Source: CALWZE01 sp964645785 (GTDB lineage: Bacteria > Bacillota > Clostridia > Oscillospirales > Ruminococcaceae). Taken from it: a stretch of 50,472 bases of DNA. The position numbers were made by a program, and so were the translations under genes. Position 1 is the stretch's first letter; every line of letters begins with the position of its first letter. Below the pieces are notes generated by a model. The model had not been told where the DNA came from and searched no databases. It saw only the letters and a program-made list of their open reading frames with translations. The stretch is taken from the NCBI GenBank assembly GCA_964645785.1, contig CAZYAV010000014.1:1-50472 (forward strand), written 5' to 3'. Shown here one piece after another: positions 7,951 to 16,211 of this stretch.

Positions 7951-8793
7951 TCAGAATCGGGGATCGGGCTCGTAATGCTCAAAGATGATCGCGTCCTCGG
8001 TTTTGCACAGCGCGGCGTGGCGCTCGGGGGTGCGCACCGTCCACATGACGCTCATCGCGCCCAGCGCGCGCACAACCCGCAGCGCGCCGTTTTTGTCCTG
8101 CTCCTTGAACGCGATGAAGTGCGGCCGGGTCAAAAAGCCGCTCAGCAGCTGCTCGAGCGCAAAGGCGAGCGGGGCGGGCAGGTTGGGGCTGCTGCGCCGC
8201 CCGTTGACCAGCTGGCCGCGCACCACCTGCGGCTCGTGCAGCCGCAGCCAGCGCACCACGGCGGGGTGGAAGCTCTCGACGCAGTATTCGGCCGTGTGGC
8301 GGTGCAGCTCGGCCATGACCGCGGCGCACAGCTCGCCGTACCACGTAAGGTCGCGCCCCTCCGCCTTGATTTCCACAATCAGCGGCTGCTGCGCCAGCGC
8401 GTCGGCAGTGTCGAGCAGCTCCGAAAAGAGGGGGATGCGCTCCTGCGTCCCGAACAGCGGCAGCGCGCGCAGCTCCGCAAGGGTCATGTCCCAGACGTTG
8501 GCGTCCACGCCGCACGCGCGCTTCAGGCTGTTGTCGTGAAAGACGACCAGCTGCCTGTCCCTGGTAAACTGCACGTCCAGCTCGCAGCCGTATCCCTTGC
8601 GGAAGGCGTTTTCAAAGGCGGGCAGGGAGTTTTCGGGGATGCCCGCCTCGTTGTCATACAGCCCGCGGTGCGCGTAGCACCGGCGCGCAAACCGGCCGCG
8701 CACCGCCTCGTCCGCACGCGCGGGGAAAATCAGAAACAGCCAAAGCGCCGCAAGCAGCGCCAGCGCGCAGAGAATCCACAAAAGCACAGGCAT
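7951..8793 (-). CDS. Glycerophosphodiester phosphodiesterase family protein, membrane-anchored
   Basis: The 280-residue protein has an N-terminal membrane helix (VLLWILCALALLAALWLFLI) and a GDPD domain. Catalytic landmarks are AHRG (about residue 40), the PENSLPAFENA segment, CELDV with the acidic metal ligands, and VVFHD with the second His. Family members hydrolyse glycerophosphodiesters to glycerol-3-phosphate and an alcohol; membrane anchoring suggests lipid head-group or teichoic-acid-related substrates, which is inference. The start at 8793 follows GGGAGG; upstream frame extension to 9096 is low-complexity and rejected. A monocistronic layout is likely, with GC-rich spacers on both sides. 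Confidence 0.88.
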   Translation of the reverse strand: MPVLLWILCALALLAALWLFLIFPARADEAVRGRFARRCYAHRGLYDNEAGIPENSLPAFENAFRKGYGCELDVQFTRDRQLVVFHDNSLKRACGVDANVWDMTLAELRALPLFGTQERIPLFSELLDTADALAQQPLIVEIKAEGRDLTWYGELCAAVMAELHRHTAEYCVESFHPAVVRWLRLHEPQVVRGQLVNGRRSSPNLPAPLAFALEQLLSGFLTRPHFIAFKEQDKNGALRVVRALGAMSVMWTVRTPERHAALCKTEDAIIFEHYEPDPRF

Positions 8794-9132
8794 GAACAGT
8801 TCCTCCCTTTGAGCGGGCGGCGGGAAAGCGCCGCCCGAAAATCCGGGCTGCCAAACAGGCAGCTGCCGGGGCAAGAAGTTCCCGGAAAAGCGCGGGATGC
8901 GCCGCCGGAAAGCCGGGCGCGCCGAAGGCGAAAATCGCCCGGCGGGGCAGAGCCGCCGGACAGGGCGGGATATCGCGCGGCGCTTCGGCGCCCTGCAAAG
9001 CATCCCGCTTACCGGGCAAATGGGGTAAAACGAACCGGGGCGGGCAGCCGCAGGCGAACCGGCTCTGCGGAAGCGGCGGAACCCCGCGCCGGCCATACCG
9101 GCCGCGCCGTGCCGGACGGCGGCAAAACGGGT
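8794..9132. other. GC-rich spacer without a supported gene
   Basis: The stretch contains small hairpins, including GCTGCC-AAACA-GGCAGC near 8847 and GGCGC-TTCG-GCGCC (8979-8992), but no promoter pair or coding frame I can defend. Confidence 0.5.
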
Positions 9133-9624
9133 TCAGCGGGCGGCGGGCAGCGCGCCCGCCTCGCGCAGGCCGGGGTAGCCGTGCTGGCGCAGCGCCTCAT
9201 AGGCGGCAATCGCGACCGAGTTGGAGAGATTGAGACTGCGCGCTTCATCAATCATCGGGATGCGCACACAGGCGTCGTAATGCGCGTGCAGCAGCGGCTC
9301 GGGCAGCCCCCTGTCCTCCCGGCCGAACACGAGATACGCCCCGTCCGGAAAGGCGGCGTCGCTGTAGACCCGCGCAGCCTTGGTGGAAAAATAAAAAAAG
9401 GCTCCGCCCGGATTTCGCGCGTAAAAATCCGCAAGATCGCGATAATAGGTAATGTCGAGCAGGTGCCAGTAATCCAGCCCGGCGCGCTTGAGCTTTGCGT
9501 CGTCGACCCGGAACCCCATCGGCTCCACCAGATGCAGACGGGCGCCGGTCGCGGCGCAGGTGCGCGCGATGTTGCCGGTGTTTTGAGGAATCTGCGGCTC
9601 GACAAGCACAATGTTCAGCTGCAC
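9133..9624 (-). CDS. trmL: tRNA (cytidine(34)-2'-O)-methyltransferase
   Basis: The 163-residue SPOUT-class enzyme methylates the ribose of the wobble nucleotide in certain leucine tRNAs. Diagnostic motifs are NTGNIARTCAATGARLHLVEP near the N-terminus, VFGREDRGLP in the middle and IPMIDEARSLNLSNSVAIAA at the C-terminal knot. Length matches the family (about 155-165). The start is a GTG at 9624 preceded by GGAGG. It is divergent from the small membrane peptide gene at 9780. Confidence 0.95.
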   Translation of the reverse strand: MQLNIVLVEPQIPQNTGNIARTCAATGARLHLVEPMGFRVDDAKLKRAGLDYWHLLDITYYRDLADFYARNPGGAFFYFSTKAARVYSDAAFPDGAYLVFGREDRGLPEPLLHAHYDACVRIPMIDEARSLNLSNSVAIAAYEALRQHGYPGLREAGALPAAR

Positions 9625-9779
9625 GGTTTGGCCTCCGTTTTTTCTTTATTACAAATTTATATGCGGGGCATATCCGGCCGCCGCAGCCGCCCCGCCGGGA
9701 TATTGTGCGGCAGGCGGCGGAACACTAAGGGCAGGCGGGGCACGCCCGCACAATACTGTTTATGAAAGGGGGAATGGAT

Positions 9780-9938
9780 ATGCTGCGTCTTTTTTTCGGC
9801 AGCGGCGCAAAGACAGCCGCGGCGGCCGCGGTCATCGGCGGCGCGGTGGGCATCCTTTGCAGCGTCGTCACCTGCGTAAAGCTGTGCATGATGGAGCAGA
9901 TGCTCTGCTCGTCCGAAGCGTTCCGCAGCAAGCTGTGA
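9780..9938 (+). CDS. Small single-span membrane peptide (52 residues), unknown
   Basis: The frame encodes a short basic N-terminus, an Ala/Gly/Val-rich membrane helix (AAAAAVIGGAVGILCSVVTC) and a Cys/Met-rich tail with CVKLCMMEQMLC. A run of G (GAAAGGGGG) seven bases before the ATG is a good ribosome site; an in-frame ATG six bases earlier is too close to it. I do not recognise a family. Tail and helix composition look protein-like, unlike the surrounding GC-rich spurious frames. Confidence 0.55.
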   Translation: MLRLFFGSGAKTAAAAAVIGGAVGILCSVVTCVKLCMMEQMLCSSEAFRSKL

Positions 9939-9962
9939 GCGGCGCACCTTCCTTATTGTAAA

Positions 9963-10172
9963 CCCCGGCGGCGAAGGCGTCAACTGCCGGGCGGGCGCGG
10001 GAAACGGCAGGCCCGGCNNNNNNNNNNNNNNNNNNNNNNNNNNNNNNNNNNNNNNNNNNNNNNNNNNNNNNNNNNNNNNNNNNNNNNNNNNNNNNNNNNN
10101 NNNNNNNNNNNNNNNNNCCCCGGCGGCGAAGGCGTCAACTGCCGGGCGGGCGCGGGAAACGGCAGGCCCGGC
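9963..10172. repeat. Exact 55-bp direct duplication flanking the scaffold gap
   Basis: Bases 9963-10017 and 10118-10172 are identical and abut the N run on each side. An exact 55-bp overlap is what two contigs sharing one assembly k-mer would show, so the gap is probably false and the unit occurs once in the genome. Confidence 0.9.
10018..10117. other. Scaffold gap of 100 N
   Basis: Fixed-length run of unknown bases. The flanks carry the same 55-bp sequence. Confidence 0.99.
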
Positions 10173-10541
10173 ACAATCCGCCGGGAGAGAGCGCGCCCGC
10201 CCGGTGGGGCGCTCCCGGCGCGAAAAAAGCGCCGCGCCAAAAGCCGGACGCAGGATGCCCGCCGCCTGCCCGCACCGCCCGCACCCGCTCGCGCGGTATC
10301 CGGCTCCCGTTTTTGAAAGCCGGTGTATCCTGCCCTAAACCGCCGCGCCAAAAAGCCGGGCGCGGCGTCTGCGACACAGACAGCCCGTCCCCGGGCTTGT
10401 GCTGGAGACTGCGGGAGAGAGCTGCCGCGCGGGTATGCGGCAGTCCGGTGCCGCTGTCCGGCCGCGTCGGAACCGGGAGGCGGCCGCCGAAATTGGCGCC
10501 CGGTTACAGAGATTCCGCAAAAATATGTTCTTCGACTGTGA

Positions 10542-10570
10542 TTGACATTGCTGCGCGGTTCGGCTACAAT
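10542..10570 (+). promoter_or_regulatory. Strong SigA-type promoter of the SGNH hydrolase operon
   Basis: TTGACA (10542-10547), a 17-bp spacer and TACAAT (10565-10570) lie 40 bp before the ATG at 10610. Confidence 0.85.
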
Positions 10571-10609
10571 TTTTATGTAGAGAATACCGCGTATTTTGAG
10601 GAGCATCGA

Positions 10610-11467
10610 ATGGCAAAACGCAAGCTCACGCCCGAAGAATACAAACGCCGCAAACGCAAGGTCATGATCCGCCGCGCCGTCTTTGGCGCCGGCTGTATTG
10701 TGGTTCTCGCGCTCGTTATCCTGCTGTTGGTGCTGCTGCTGCGCGCCGTCTTTGGCGGCAAGGTGACCCCCAAGCCCGCCGGGTTTTCCCAGATAGGGCC
10801 GGAGCAGCCCGCGCCGGGCACGGAGCTTGCGCACTATGTCAATCTCTACAATTTCGCCGCGCCGGTGCCGGAGAGCGAGGCCGTGCCGGACGCGTATTTC
10901 ACCGACGCGCTGTTCATCGGGGATTCCCGCACCTTGGGTCTGTCGATGTACGGCTCCATCAGCGGCGCAAAAATGCTGGCGAGCGCGAATGTCAGCGTCA
11001 GCGGCGCGTGGAGCTATCCGTTCGGCGAAAGCGGCGAGACCCTGCCCGCCGTGCTGGGCGCAAAGCCCTATTCCGCCGTGTATATCGGCTTTGGGGTGAA
11101 CGAGTTGGGCTGGCCGTATGTCGACGCCTTTATTGAGGCGTACAGCGGCCTTGTCGACAGCATCCGCGCGGTGCAGCCGCTGACCTCGATTTACGTTCAG
11201 GCGATCATCCCGGTCTCGGCCAACCAGAGCGCGCGCAGCACAAGCTACAACAACGAGCGCATTGCCATTTACAACGCCGAGCTGCTTGCGATGTGCGCGC
11301 AAAAGCAGGTCTATTTCGTCGACCTGAACGCGGCGTACAAGGACGAGAGCGGCGTGCTGGCCGCCGAGCGCACGACGGACGGCATCAACCTGTCGATCGA
11401 TGCGTTTGATATCTGGCACGATTATCTCGCCACACACACTGTTAAAAAGGAGCTTTACACAAATTGA
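10610..11467 (+). CDS. Membrane-anchored SGNH/GDSL-family hydrolase
   Basis: The 285-residue protein has a basic cytoplasmic start, one membrane helix (about residues 24-46) and an extracytoplasmic SGNH domain. Block I is FIGDSRTLG with the catalytic Ser, the GFGVNELGW segment supplies the Gly/Asn oxyanion residues, and DIWHDYL near the C-terminus holds the Asp-x-x-His of block V. Such anchored SGNH proteins often act as O-acetyl esterases or transferases on cell-surface polymers; the substrate here is unknown. GAGGAG precedes the ATG. Its stop overlaps the next gene by four bases, and the promoter just upstream makes a two-gene operon. Confidence 0.85.
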   Translation: MAKRKLTPEEYKRRKRKVMIRRAVFGAGCIVVLALVILLLVLLLRAVFGGKVTPKPAGFSQIGPEQPAPGTELAHYVNLYNFAAPVPESEAVPDAYFTDALFIGDSRTLGLSMYGSISGAKMLASANVSVSGAWSYPFGESGETLPAVLGAKPYSAVYIGFGVNELGWPYVDAFIEAYSGLVDSIRAVQPLTSIYVQAIIPVSANQSARSTSYNNERIAIYNAELLAMCAQKQVYFVDLNAAYKDESGVLAAERTTDGINLSIDAFDIWHDYLATHTVKKELYTN

Positions 11468-11928
11468 AAAAGGTAACGGCGGCGATTGCCGCGCTGATTC
11501 TGGTCTTTTCCCTGGCCGCGTGCGGCGGCAGTAAGGTCGAGCTCGACCTCGACGCGATTGCCGGCGAAATCGCGGGCGCAAACCTCTTTGTCGACACCGA
11601 GCTTCAGCCGATGGACGCAGAGAATATCGGCGTGTTTGTCGGGGTGGACACAAGCGAATGCGTATCCAGCCAGTTCTATACGGGCGCGGGCGCGACGGCG
11701 GAGGAGTACGGCCTGTTTGAATGCGCCGACGCCGAAAGCGCGCAGGCGCTGGTCACCCAGCTGGAGGCGCACCGGGACGACCTGATGACGACCTACCAGA
11801 ACTACGCGCCGGACGCCGTGCCGCGCATTGAAAACGCCGTGATTCTGTCCAAGGGGCAGTATGTGATTTTCATCACGGCCGAACAGTACGAGCAGGCGAA
11901 AACGCTTGCGCAAACCTATTTTTCCTGA
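11464..11928 (+). CDS. DUF4358-type lipoprotein
   Basis: The 154-residue product has a lipoprotein signal (ALILVFSLAAC, Cys about residue 20) and a mature domain resembling DUF4358, with a hydrophobic core, EYGLFECAD and a C-terminal ILSKGQYVIFITAE strand. The start is a TTG overlapping the stop of the SGNH gene, with AGGAG upstream. DUF4358 proteins frequently accompany SGNH/acyl-transfer genes in Firmicutes, and the overlap suggests a shared surface-modification role, but biochemical function is unknown. Confidence 0.78.
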   Translation: MKKVTAAIAALILVFSLAACGGSKVELDLDAIAGEIAGANLFVDTELQPMDAENIGVFVGVDTSECVSSQFYTGAGATAEEYGLFECADAESAQALVTQLEAHRDDLMTTYQNYAPDAVPRIENAVILSKGQYVIFITAEQYEQAKTLAQTYFS

Positions 11929-11940
11929 GCGAACCCGCGG

Positions 11941-11974
11941 GCAGCGTCCGAAAATCCGGCCGCTGCCTTTTTTC
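11941..11974 (+). terminator. Intrinsic terminator of the SGNH-DUF4358 operon
   Basis: GCAGCG pairs with CGCTGC around a short loop and is followed by CTTTTTTC, 12 bp after the DUF4358 stop. Confidence 0.85.
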
Positions 11975-12001
11975 TATCCGGCGGGCGGCCGTTGTCAATA
12001 C

Positions 12002-12043
12002 TTGACAAGAAAATCGCGAATACTATACAAAACGTATAATTAC
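12002..12043 (+). promoter_or_regulatory. SigA-type promoter with overlapping PadR-like inverted repeat
   Basis: TTGACA (12002-12007), 16 bp, then TATACA (12024-12029). An inverted repeat TATAC-AAAAC-GTATA (12024-12038) covers the -10 region. AATACTATAC (12019-12028) is identical to the left arm of the padR operator at 25795-25804, and GTATAAT matches its right arm. The spacer is two bases longer. Confidence 0.65.
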
Positions 12044-12140
12044 CGCCCGGACAGCCGGGTCATGGGCTGATTTGCGGGAGTCCGGCCGGAAAAAACGAAT
12101 TCCATTTCGGAGAAGAAGGACAAAAAAACCGCTGTTTTGC

Positions 12141-12169
12141 TGGACTTTTTCTCTTACAGGGGCTATAAT
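12141..12169 (+). promoter_or_regulatory. Second possible promoter before the glutaredoxin-like gene
   Basis: A perfect TATAAT (12164-12169) lies 39 bp before the GTG start; the -35 candidate TGGACT (12141-12146) at 17 bp is poor. Between the two promoters CCCGG/CCGGG and CCGGAC/GTCCGG can pair, but I recognise no riboswitch class. Confidence 0.5.
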
Positions 12170-12208
12170 GTTTAAGAAACTGTACAATTTGAAAGGAAAA
12201 CAAAATTA

Positions 12209-12478
12209 GTGAAAAAAATCACAATGTTTTACTTTCCCTCTTGTCCATATTGTCAAAAGGCGCTGCGGTTTGCGGACGAGCTGCGGCGGGAGGACGCCGC
12301 CTACGCCGCGCTGGAAATCGAGATGATTGACGAGCAGCGCGAGCCGGCGGTTGCGGACAGGTACGATTATTACTATGTGCCAACCTATTATGTCGGCGGC
12401 TGCAAGCTGCATGAGGGCGCGGCGGAAAAGGAGGACGTGCGCGCGGTGTTCGACGCGGCGCTCGGCCGGAAGAAATGA
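12209..12478 (+). CDS. Glutaredoxin-like thioredoxin-fold protein
   Basis: The 89-residue protein has the CPYC redox centre (FYFPSCPYCQKA, residues 7-18), a cis-Pro-type turn in YVPTYYVGGCKLHEG and the length of a small glutaredoxin. It should reduce disulfides or mixed disulfides in the cytoplasm. The start is GTG at 12209, with a modest AAAGGA upstream. Its TGA overlaps the ATG of the glycosyltransferase gene, and it is the first gene of the operon that continues into rnfCDGEAB, which hints at a link between thiol redox state and Rnf-driven electron flow. Confidence 0.85.
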   Translation: MKKITMFYFPSCPYCQKALRFADELRREDAAYAALEIEMIDEQREPAVADRYDYYYVPTYYVGGCKLHEGAAEKEDVRAVFDAALGRKK

Positions 12479-13398
12479 TCTCCATTCTGCTTGCCGTTTA
12501 CAACAACGAGCCCTACCTTGCGCAGCTCATCGACTCCATTCTCGCGCAGAGCGTGGGGGAGTTCCGGCTGTATATTCGGGACGACTGCTCGCAGGACGGG
12601 AGCTTTGCGGTCGCGTCTGCCTATCAGGGTAAGGATTCGCGGGTCTTTGCGGTGCGCAGCGAGAGCCCATCCGGCAGCGCGCAGAACAATTTTTTCCGGC
12701 TGCTGCTGGAACATGAGGACGATTATCTCATGTTCGCGGACGCGGACGACGTCTGGCTGCCGGACAAGATCGAGCGGACGCTGGAGAAAATGCGGGAGAT
12801 AGAGGACGCGTGCGGCGCGCAGACGCCGGTTCTGGTGCACACCGACGCAGAGGTGACCGACGGGGCGCTCGGGGTGCTTGACCCGTCGCTGTTTCACTAC
12901 GAGGGGCTTTCGCCCGAGCGGCGGTCGCTGCGCAACCTGCTGGCGCAGAACAACGTCACCGGCTGCACGGCGATGATTAACCGCGCGCTGCGGGGATATA
13001 TCCGCACCCGCCCGCGCGAGGCGGTCATGCACGACTGGTGGGCGGCGCTGGTGGCGGCGGCGTTCGGCGAAATCGGCGTGGTGTATGCGCCGACCATGCT
13101 TTACCGCCAGCACGGGGACAATTCGGTCGGCGCGTACAGGGCGTCCGACCCCGCGCTCGCGTTCAAAAAGCTGGCGAACGGCGCGCGGACGCGCGCCGTA
13201 TACGATTCGATGTTCCGCCAGGCGGCCTGCTTTGCCGAAACCTACCGCGCCGAGCTGACGCCGGAGCAGTACGCGCTTTGCGCGGCTTACGGCGCGATGC
13301 TGGGCAAGGGCAAGGCCGCCAAGATCGGCACCGTTGTGAAATACGGCTTTTATAAGAACACACTTGTCCGGAATCTCGGGCAGTTTGTTGCGATTTAG
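12475..13398 (+). CDS. Family 2 glycosyltransferase
   Basis: The 307-residue protein begins ISILLAVYNNEPYLAQLIDS, followed by RDDCSQDGS and the metal-binding ADADDVWLPDKIE segment of GT-A fold enzymes. The C-terminal half (HDWWAALVAAAFGEIGVV...YRQHGDNSVG) matches rhamnosyltransferase-like GT2 proteins that build surface polysaccharide from nucleotide sugars. No hydrophobic anchor is visible. It overlaps the glutaredoxin gene by four bases and ends 22 bp before rnfC. Why a surface-sugar enzyme sits in the Rnf operon is not explained by the sequence. Confidence 0.88.
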   Translation: MISILLAVYNNEPYLAQLIDSILAQSVGEFRLYIRDDCSQDGSFAVASAYQGKDSRVFAVRSESPSGSAQNNFFRLLLEHEDDYLMFADADDVWLPDKIERTLEKMREIEDACGAQTPVLVHTDAEVTDGALGVLDPSLFHYEGLSPERRSLRNLLAQNNVTGCTAMINRALRGYIRTRPREAVMHDWWAALVAAAFGEIGVVYAPTMLYRQHGDNSVGAYRASDPALAFKKLANGARTRAVYDSMFRQAACFAETYRAELTPEQYALCAAYGAMLGKGKAAKIGTVVKYGFYKNTLVRNLGQFVAI

Positions 13399-13420
13399 AG
13401 CTTGAAGGGGGTTTCTGATT

Positions 13421-14734
13421 TTGGGTTTATTCAACCGGCCAAGGGTGGCAAGCACCCGGGTGCCACACTTTAAAAACACGCAGGACTGCGCGACCGAAAA
13501 GCTGCTCAGCCCCAAAAGCGTGACCATCCTGCTGGCACAGCACATCGGCGCGCCCGCCTCGGCCTGCGTTGCCAAGGGGGACAGGGTGTATGTCGGCACG
13601 CTCATCGGCAAGGCGGGCGGCTTTGTGTCGGCCAACATTCACGCGTCGGTCAGCGGCACGGTCACCGGCCTTGTCGAGGTGCTCAACCCGATGGGCGCGC
13701 GGGTTAAGGCCGTGACGATTGAAAGCGACGGGGAATTCACGCCCGACCCGTCCATCGCGCCGCCCGAGGTGACCGACGCAAAAAGCCTGGTTGCGGCCAT
13801 TTCGCAGTCGGGTCTGGTGGGGCTTGGCGGCGCCGGCTTCCCGACCCATGTCAAGCTGTCCATCCCGGAGGGCGCGAACGTCGACACCCTCATTATCAAC
13901 GCGGCCGAGTGCGAGCCGTTCATCACCTCCGACTACCGCGAGATGGTGGAGCACCCCGAGCGGATTGTCGGCGGTGTCTGCCGGGTGCGCGACCTGCTGG
14001 GCATTAAGCGATCCTGCATCGCGATTGAGGAGAACAAGCCCGCGGCGATCGAGACCCTCTCCCGCCTTTGCGCGGACAAAAATATTGAGGTCGTCAAGCT
14101 GCCTTCAACCTACCCGCAGGGCGCGGAAAAGGTGCTGATTACCAACGTGACCGGCCGGGTCGTTCCGGCGGGCAAACTGCCGGCGGACGCGGGCTGCCTC
14201 GTGCTCAACACGGCGACGGTCTCGTTTATCCACGAATATCTGCGCACGGGGATGCCGCTTGTCAGCAAACGGCTGACGGTGGACGGCGGCGCGGTGACCC
14301 GCGGCTGCAACCTGCTTGTGCCGATCGGCACCTCGATTGCCGAGGTAATCGAGGCCGCGGGCGGCTACAGCGGGGAATGCGCCAAGCTGCTGATGGGCGG
14401 CCCGATGATGGGCACGGCGCTGGATACCGACGATTTCCCCGTCCTCAAAAACAACAACGCCATCCTGGCGCTCTCGCCCGAGCAGGTGGGGCAGCTCAAG
14501 AACAACCCCTGCATCCGCTGCGGCCGGTGCATCGCGGCCTGCCCGATGCGCCTGTCCCCCGCCGAGATTCAGACCGCGTTCGAGGTCAAGGACGTCGAGA
14601 TGATGAACGCGCTGGGCGCGATGAACTGCATCGAATGCGGCAGCTGCACCTATGTCTGCCCCGCAAAGCGGTCGATTACCCAGATTATGCGCCTGACCAA
14701 GGGCGAAATCAGAAAGGCGGCGAGTAAAAAATGA
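13421..14734 (+). CDS. rnfC: Rnf electron transport complex subunit C
   Basis: RnfC is the peripheral subunit thought to take part in NAD+ reduction. The 437-residue protein shows an N-terminal barrel-sandwich/biotinyl-like region, the nucleotide/FMN-binding domain with GLGGAGFPTHVKL and INAAECEPFITSDYR, a SLBB-like part and two 4Fe-4S motifs, CIRCGRCIAACPM and CIECGSCTYVCPA, near the C-terminus. The start is TTG at 13421 with AAGGGGG upstream. It opens the six-gene rnfCDGEAB set, which is the usual clostridial order; its stop overlaps rnfD by four bases. Only 22 bp separate it from the GT2 gene, so transcription from the upstream promoters is expected. Confidence 0.96.
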   Translation: MGLFNRPRVASTRVPHFKNTQDCATEKLLSPKSVTILLAQHIGAPASACVAKGDRVYVGTLIGKAGGFVSANIHASVSGTVTGLVEVLNPMGARVKAVTIESDGEFTPDPSIAPPEVTDAKSLVAAISQSGLVGLGGAGFPTHVKLSIPEGANVDTLIINAAECEPFITSDYREMVEHPERIVGGVCRVRDLLGIKRSCIAIEENKPAAIETLSRLCADKNIEVVKLPSTYPQGAEKVLITNVTGRVVPAGKLPADAGCLVLNTATVSFIHEYLRTGMPLVSKRLTVDGGAVTRGCNLLVPIGTSIAEVIEAAGGYSGECAKLLMGGPMMGTALDTDDFPVLKNNNAILALSPEQVGQLKNNPCIRCGRCIAACPMRLSPAEIQTAFEVKDVEMMNALGAMNCIECGSCTYVCPAKRSITQIMRLTKGEIRKAASKK

Positions 14735-15663
14735 AAAACCTGACTGTAACCTCCTCGCCTCATATCACCAGCCCGCGCACCACAACCGGCATCATGCTGG
14801 ACGTCATTATCGCGATGGTGCCGGCGATGATCGCTTCGGTCGTCTTTTTCGGCGCGCGCGCGCTGCTGCTGATTGCGGTGTGCGTCCTTGCCTGCGTTGC
14901 CAGCGAGGCGATTTACTGCAAGCTGCTTAAAAAGCCGAACCCGGTGGGGGATCTGTCCGCGGTGGTCACCGGCGTCATGCTGGCGTTCAACCTGCCGGTG
15001 ACCCTGCCGGTGTGGCAGGCGGTCATCGGCTCGGCGGTGGCGATTGTGGTCGTCAAGCAGCTGTTCGGCGGCATCGGCTGCAACTTTGTCAACCCGGCGC
15101 TTGCGGGGCGGGTCATCCTGGCCGTCTCGTTCACCGGCTCGATGGTGCATTACGGCTACCCCGCGCAGGCGGTCGACCTGCTTTCCGGCGCAACCCCCCT
15201 CAACCTGATTGTCTTGGGGCACGGCGCGGAGCTTGACCTGTGGCAGCTGTTCATCGGCAATACAGGCGGCGTCCTCGGCGAGACAAGCTGCCTTGCGCTG
15301 CTTATCGGCGGGCTGTACTTAGTCTTCCGCGGGGTCATCAAGCCGATTATCCCGGTTGCGTACATCGGCTCCACCTTCCTGTTCCTGGTGCTGTTCGGCA
15401 GCCCCGCGCCGGTCGCGTCGATCTTTTCGGGCGGGCTGTTCCTCGCCGCGTTCTTTATGGCAACCGATTACACCACCACCCCCTATACCGACGCGGGCAA
15501 ATGGATCTTCGGCCTGGGCTGCGGCCTGATTACGGCGCTGATTCGCACCTTTGCCAACTCGACGGAGGGCGTGTCCTACGCGATTCTGCTGATGAACCTG
15601 ATTGTGCCGTACATCAACGGCTGGACACGCAGAAAGCCCTATGGAACGGAGGCGGCGAAATGA
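14731..15663 (+). CDS. rnfD: Rnf electron transport complex subunit D
   Basis: RnfD is an integral membrane flavoprotein with about nine or ten helices. The 310-residue sequence starts with the typical TVTSSPHITSPRTT and contains DLLSGATPLN, where the Thr of the SGAT motif carries covalently bound FMN, and FFMATDYTTTPYTDAG near the C-terminus. The start codon overlaps rnfC (ATGA) and the stop overlaps rnfG. Confidence 0.96.
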   Translation: MKNLTVTSSPHITSPRTTTGIMLDVIIAMVPAMIASVVFFGARALLLIAVCVLACVASEAIYCKLLKKPNPVGDLSAVVTGVMLAFNLPVTLPVWQAVIGSAVAIVVVKQLFGGIGCNFVNPALAGRVILAVSFTGSMVHYGYPAQAVDLLSGATPLNLIVLGHGAELDLWQLFIGNTGGVLGETSCLALLIGGLYLVFRGVIKPIIPVAYIGSTFLFLVLFGSPAPVASIFSGGLFLAAFFMATDYTTTPYTDAGKWIFGLGCGLITALIRTFANSTEGVSYAILLMNLIVPYINGWTRRKPYGTEAAK

Positions 15664-16208
15664 GCGAAAACAAACAGAGCAGCCTGTGGGCTGACATACT
15701 GAAGCCGGTGGTTGTGCTGACCGTGATCTGCATTGTGGTCTCTGCACTGCTGGCCGTGACCAACGGGGTGACCGCCCCGATTATCGAGCGGGCGCGCCAG
15801 GAGGCGGCTATCGCAACCCGCAAGGCGCTGCTGCCCGACGCGACCGGGTTCACCGAGCTGTCCACAACGGTGGAGGATGTCGAGAGCGTGCATGTGGACG
15901 ACGGCGGCACCGGGTATGTGATTGTGGTGACCGCCGCGGGCTATCACGGGGAGCTGCCGGTGACCGTTGCGCTGAGCATGGACGGCGAGCTGATCGGCAT
16001 TAAGGTCGATTCCAGCGGCGAGACCGCCGGCGTCGGCAGCAAGGTCGGCGGGGAGGATTTCCTCGCGCAGTACATCGGGCTGGACGAAGCGGCCGCGGCG
16101 GACGGCGCGGGCATCGACCTGCTTTCCGGCGCGACCATCTCCTCCAATGCGGTTACGGACGGCGTTCGCAGCGCGTTCGCCGCGTACAATGAAGTAAAGG
16201 GGGCGTAA
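15660..16208 (+). CDS. rnfG: Rnf electron transport complex subunit G
   Basis: The 182-residue protein has one N-terminal membrane helix (VVVLTVICIVVSALLAVTNG) and an extracytoplasmic FMN-binding domain. LLSGATISSNAV near the C-terminus is the covalent FMN attachment motif. The ATG at 15660 overlaps the rnfD stop; a longer open frame upstream is a shadow within rnfD. The gap to rnfE is three bases. Confidence 0.95.
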   Translation: MSENKQSSLWADILKPVVVLTVICIVVSALLAVTNGVTAPIIERARQEAAIATRKALLPDATGFTELSTTVEDVESVHVDDGGTGYVIVVTAAGYHGELPVTVALSMDGELIGIKVDSSGETAGVGSKVGGEDFLAQYIGLDEAAAADGAGIDLLSGATISSNAVTDGVRSAFAAYNEVKGA

Positions 16209-16211
16209 AGG

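Larger units (their letters stand above)
9939..10541. other. GC-rich gene-free stretch interrupted by a scaffold gap
   Basis: Apart from the gap and its flanking duplication, the segment holds two imperfect copies of CCGCGCCAAAA(A)GCCGG near 10230 and 10342 and no recognisable gene. Open frames here are Arg/Pro/Ala-rich and overlap on both strands. Confidence 0.5.

Noticed and set aside
7777..9765. Plus-strand open frame of 662 codons
   Set aside because: It is antisense to the GDPD and trmL genes and has no ribosome site.
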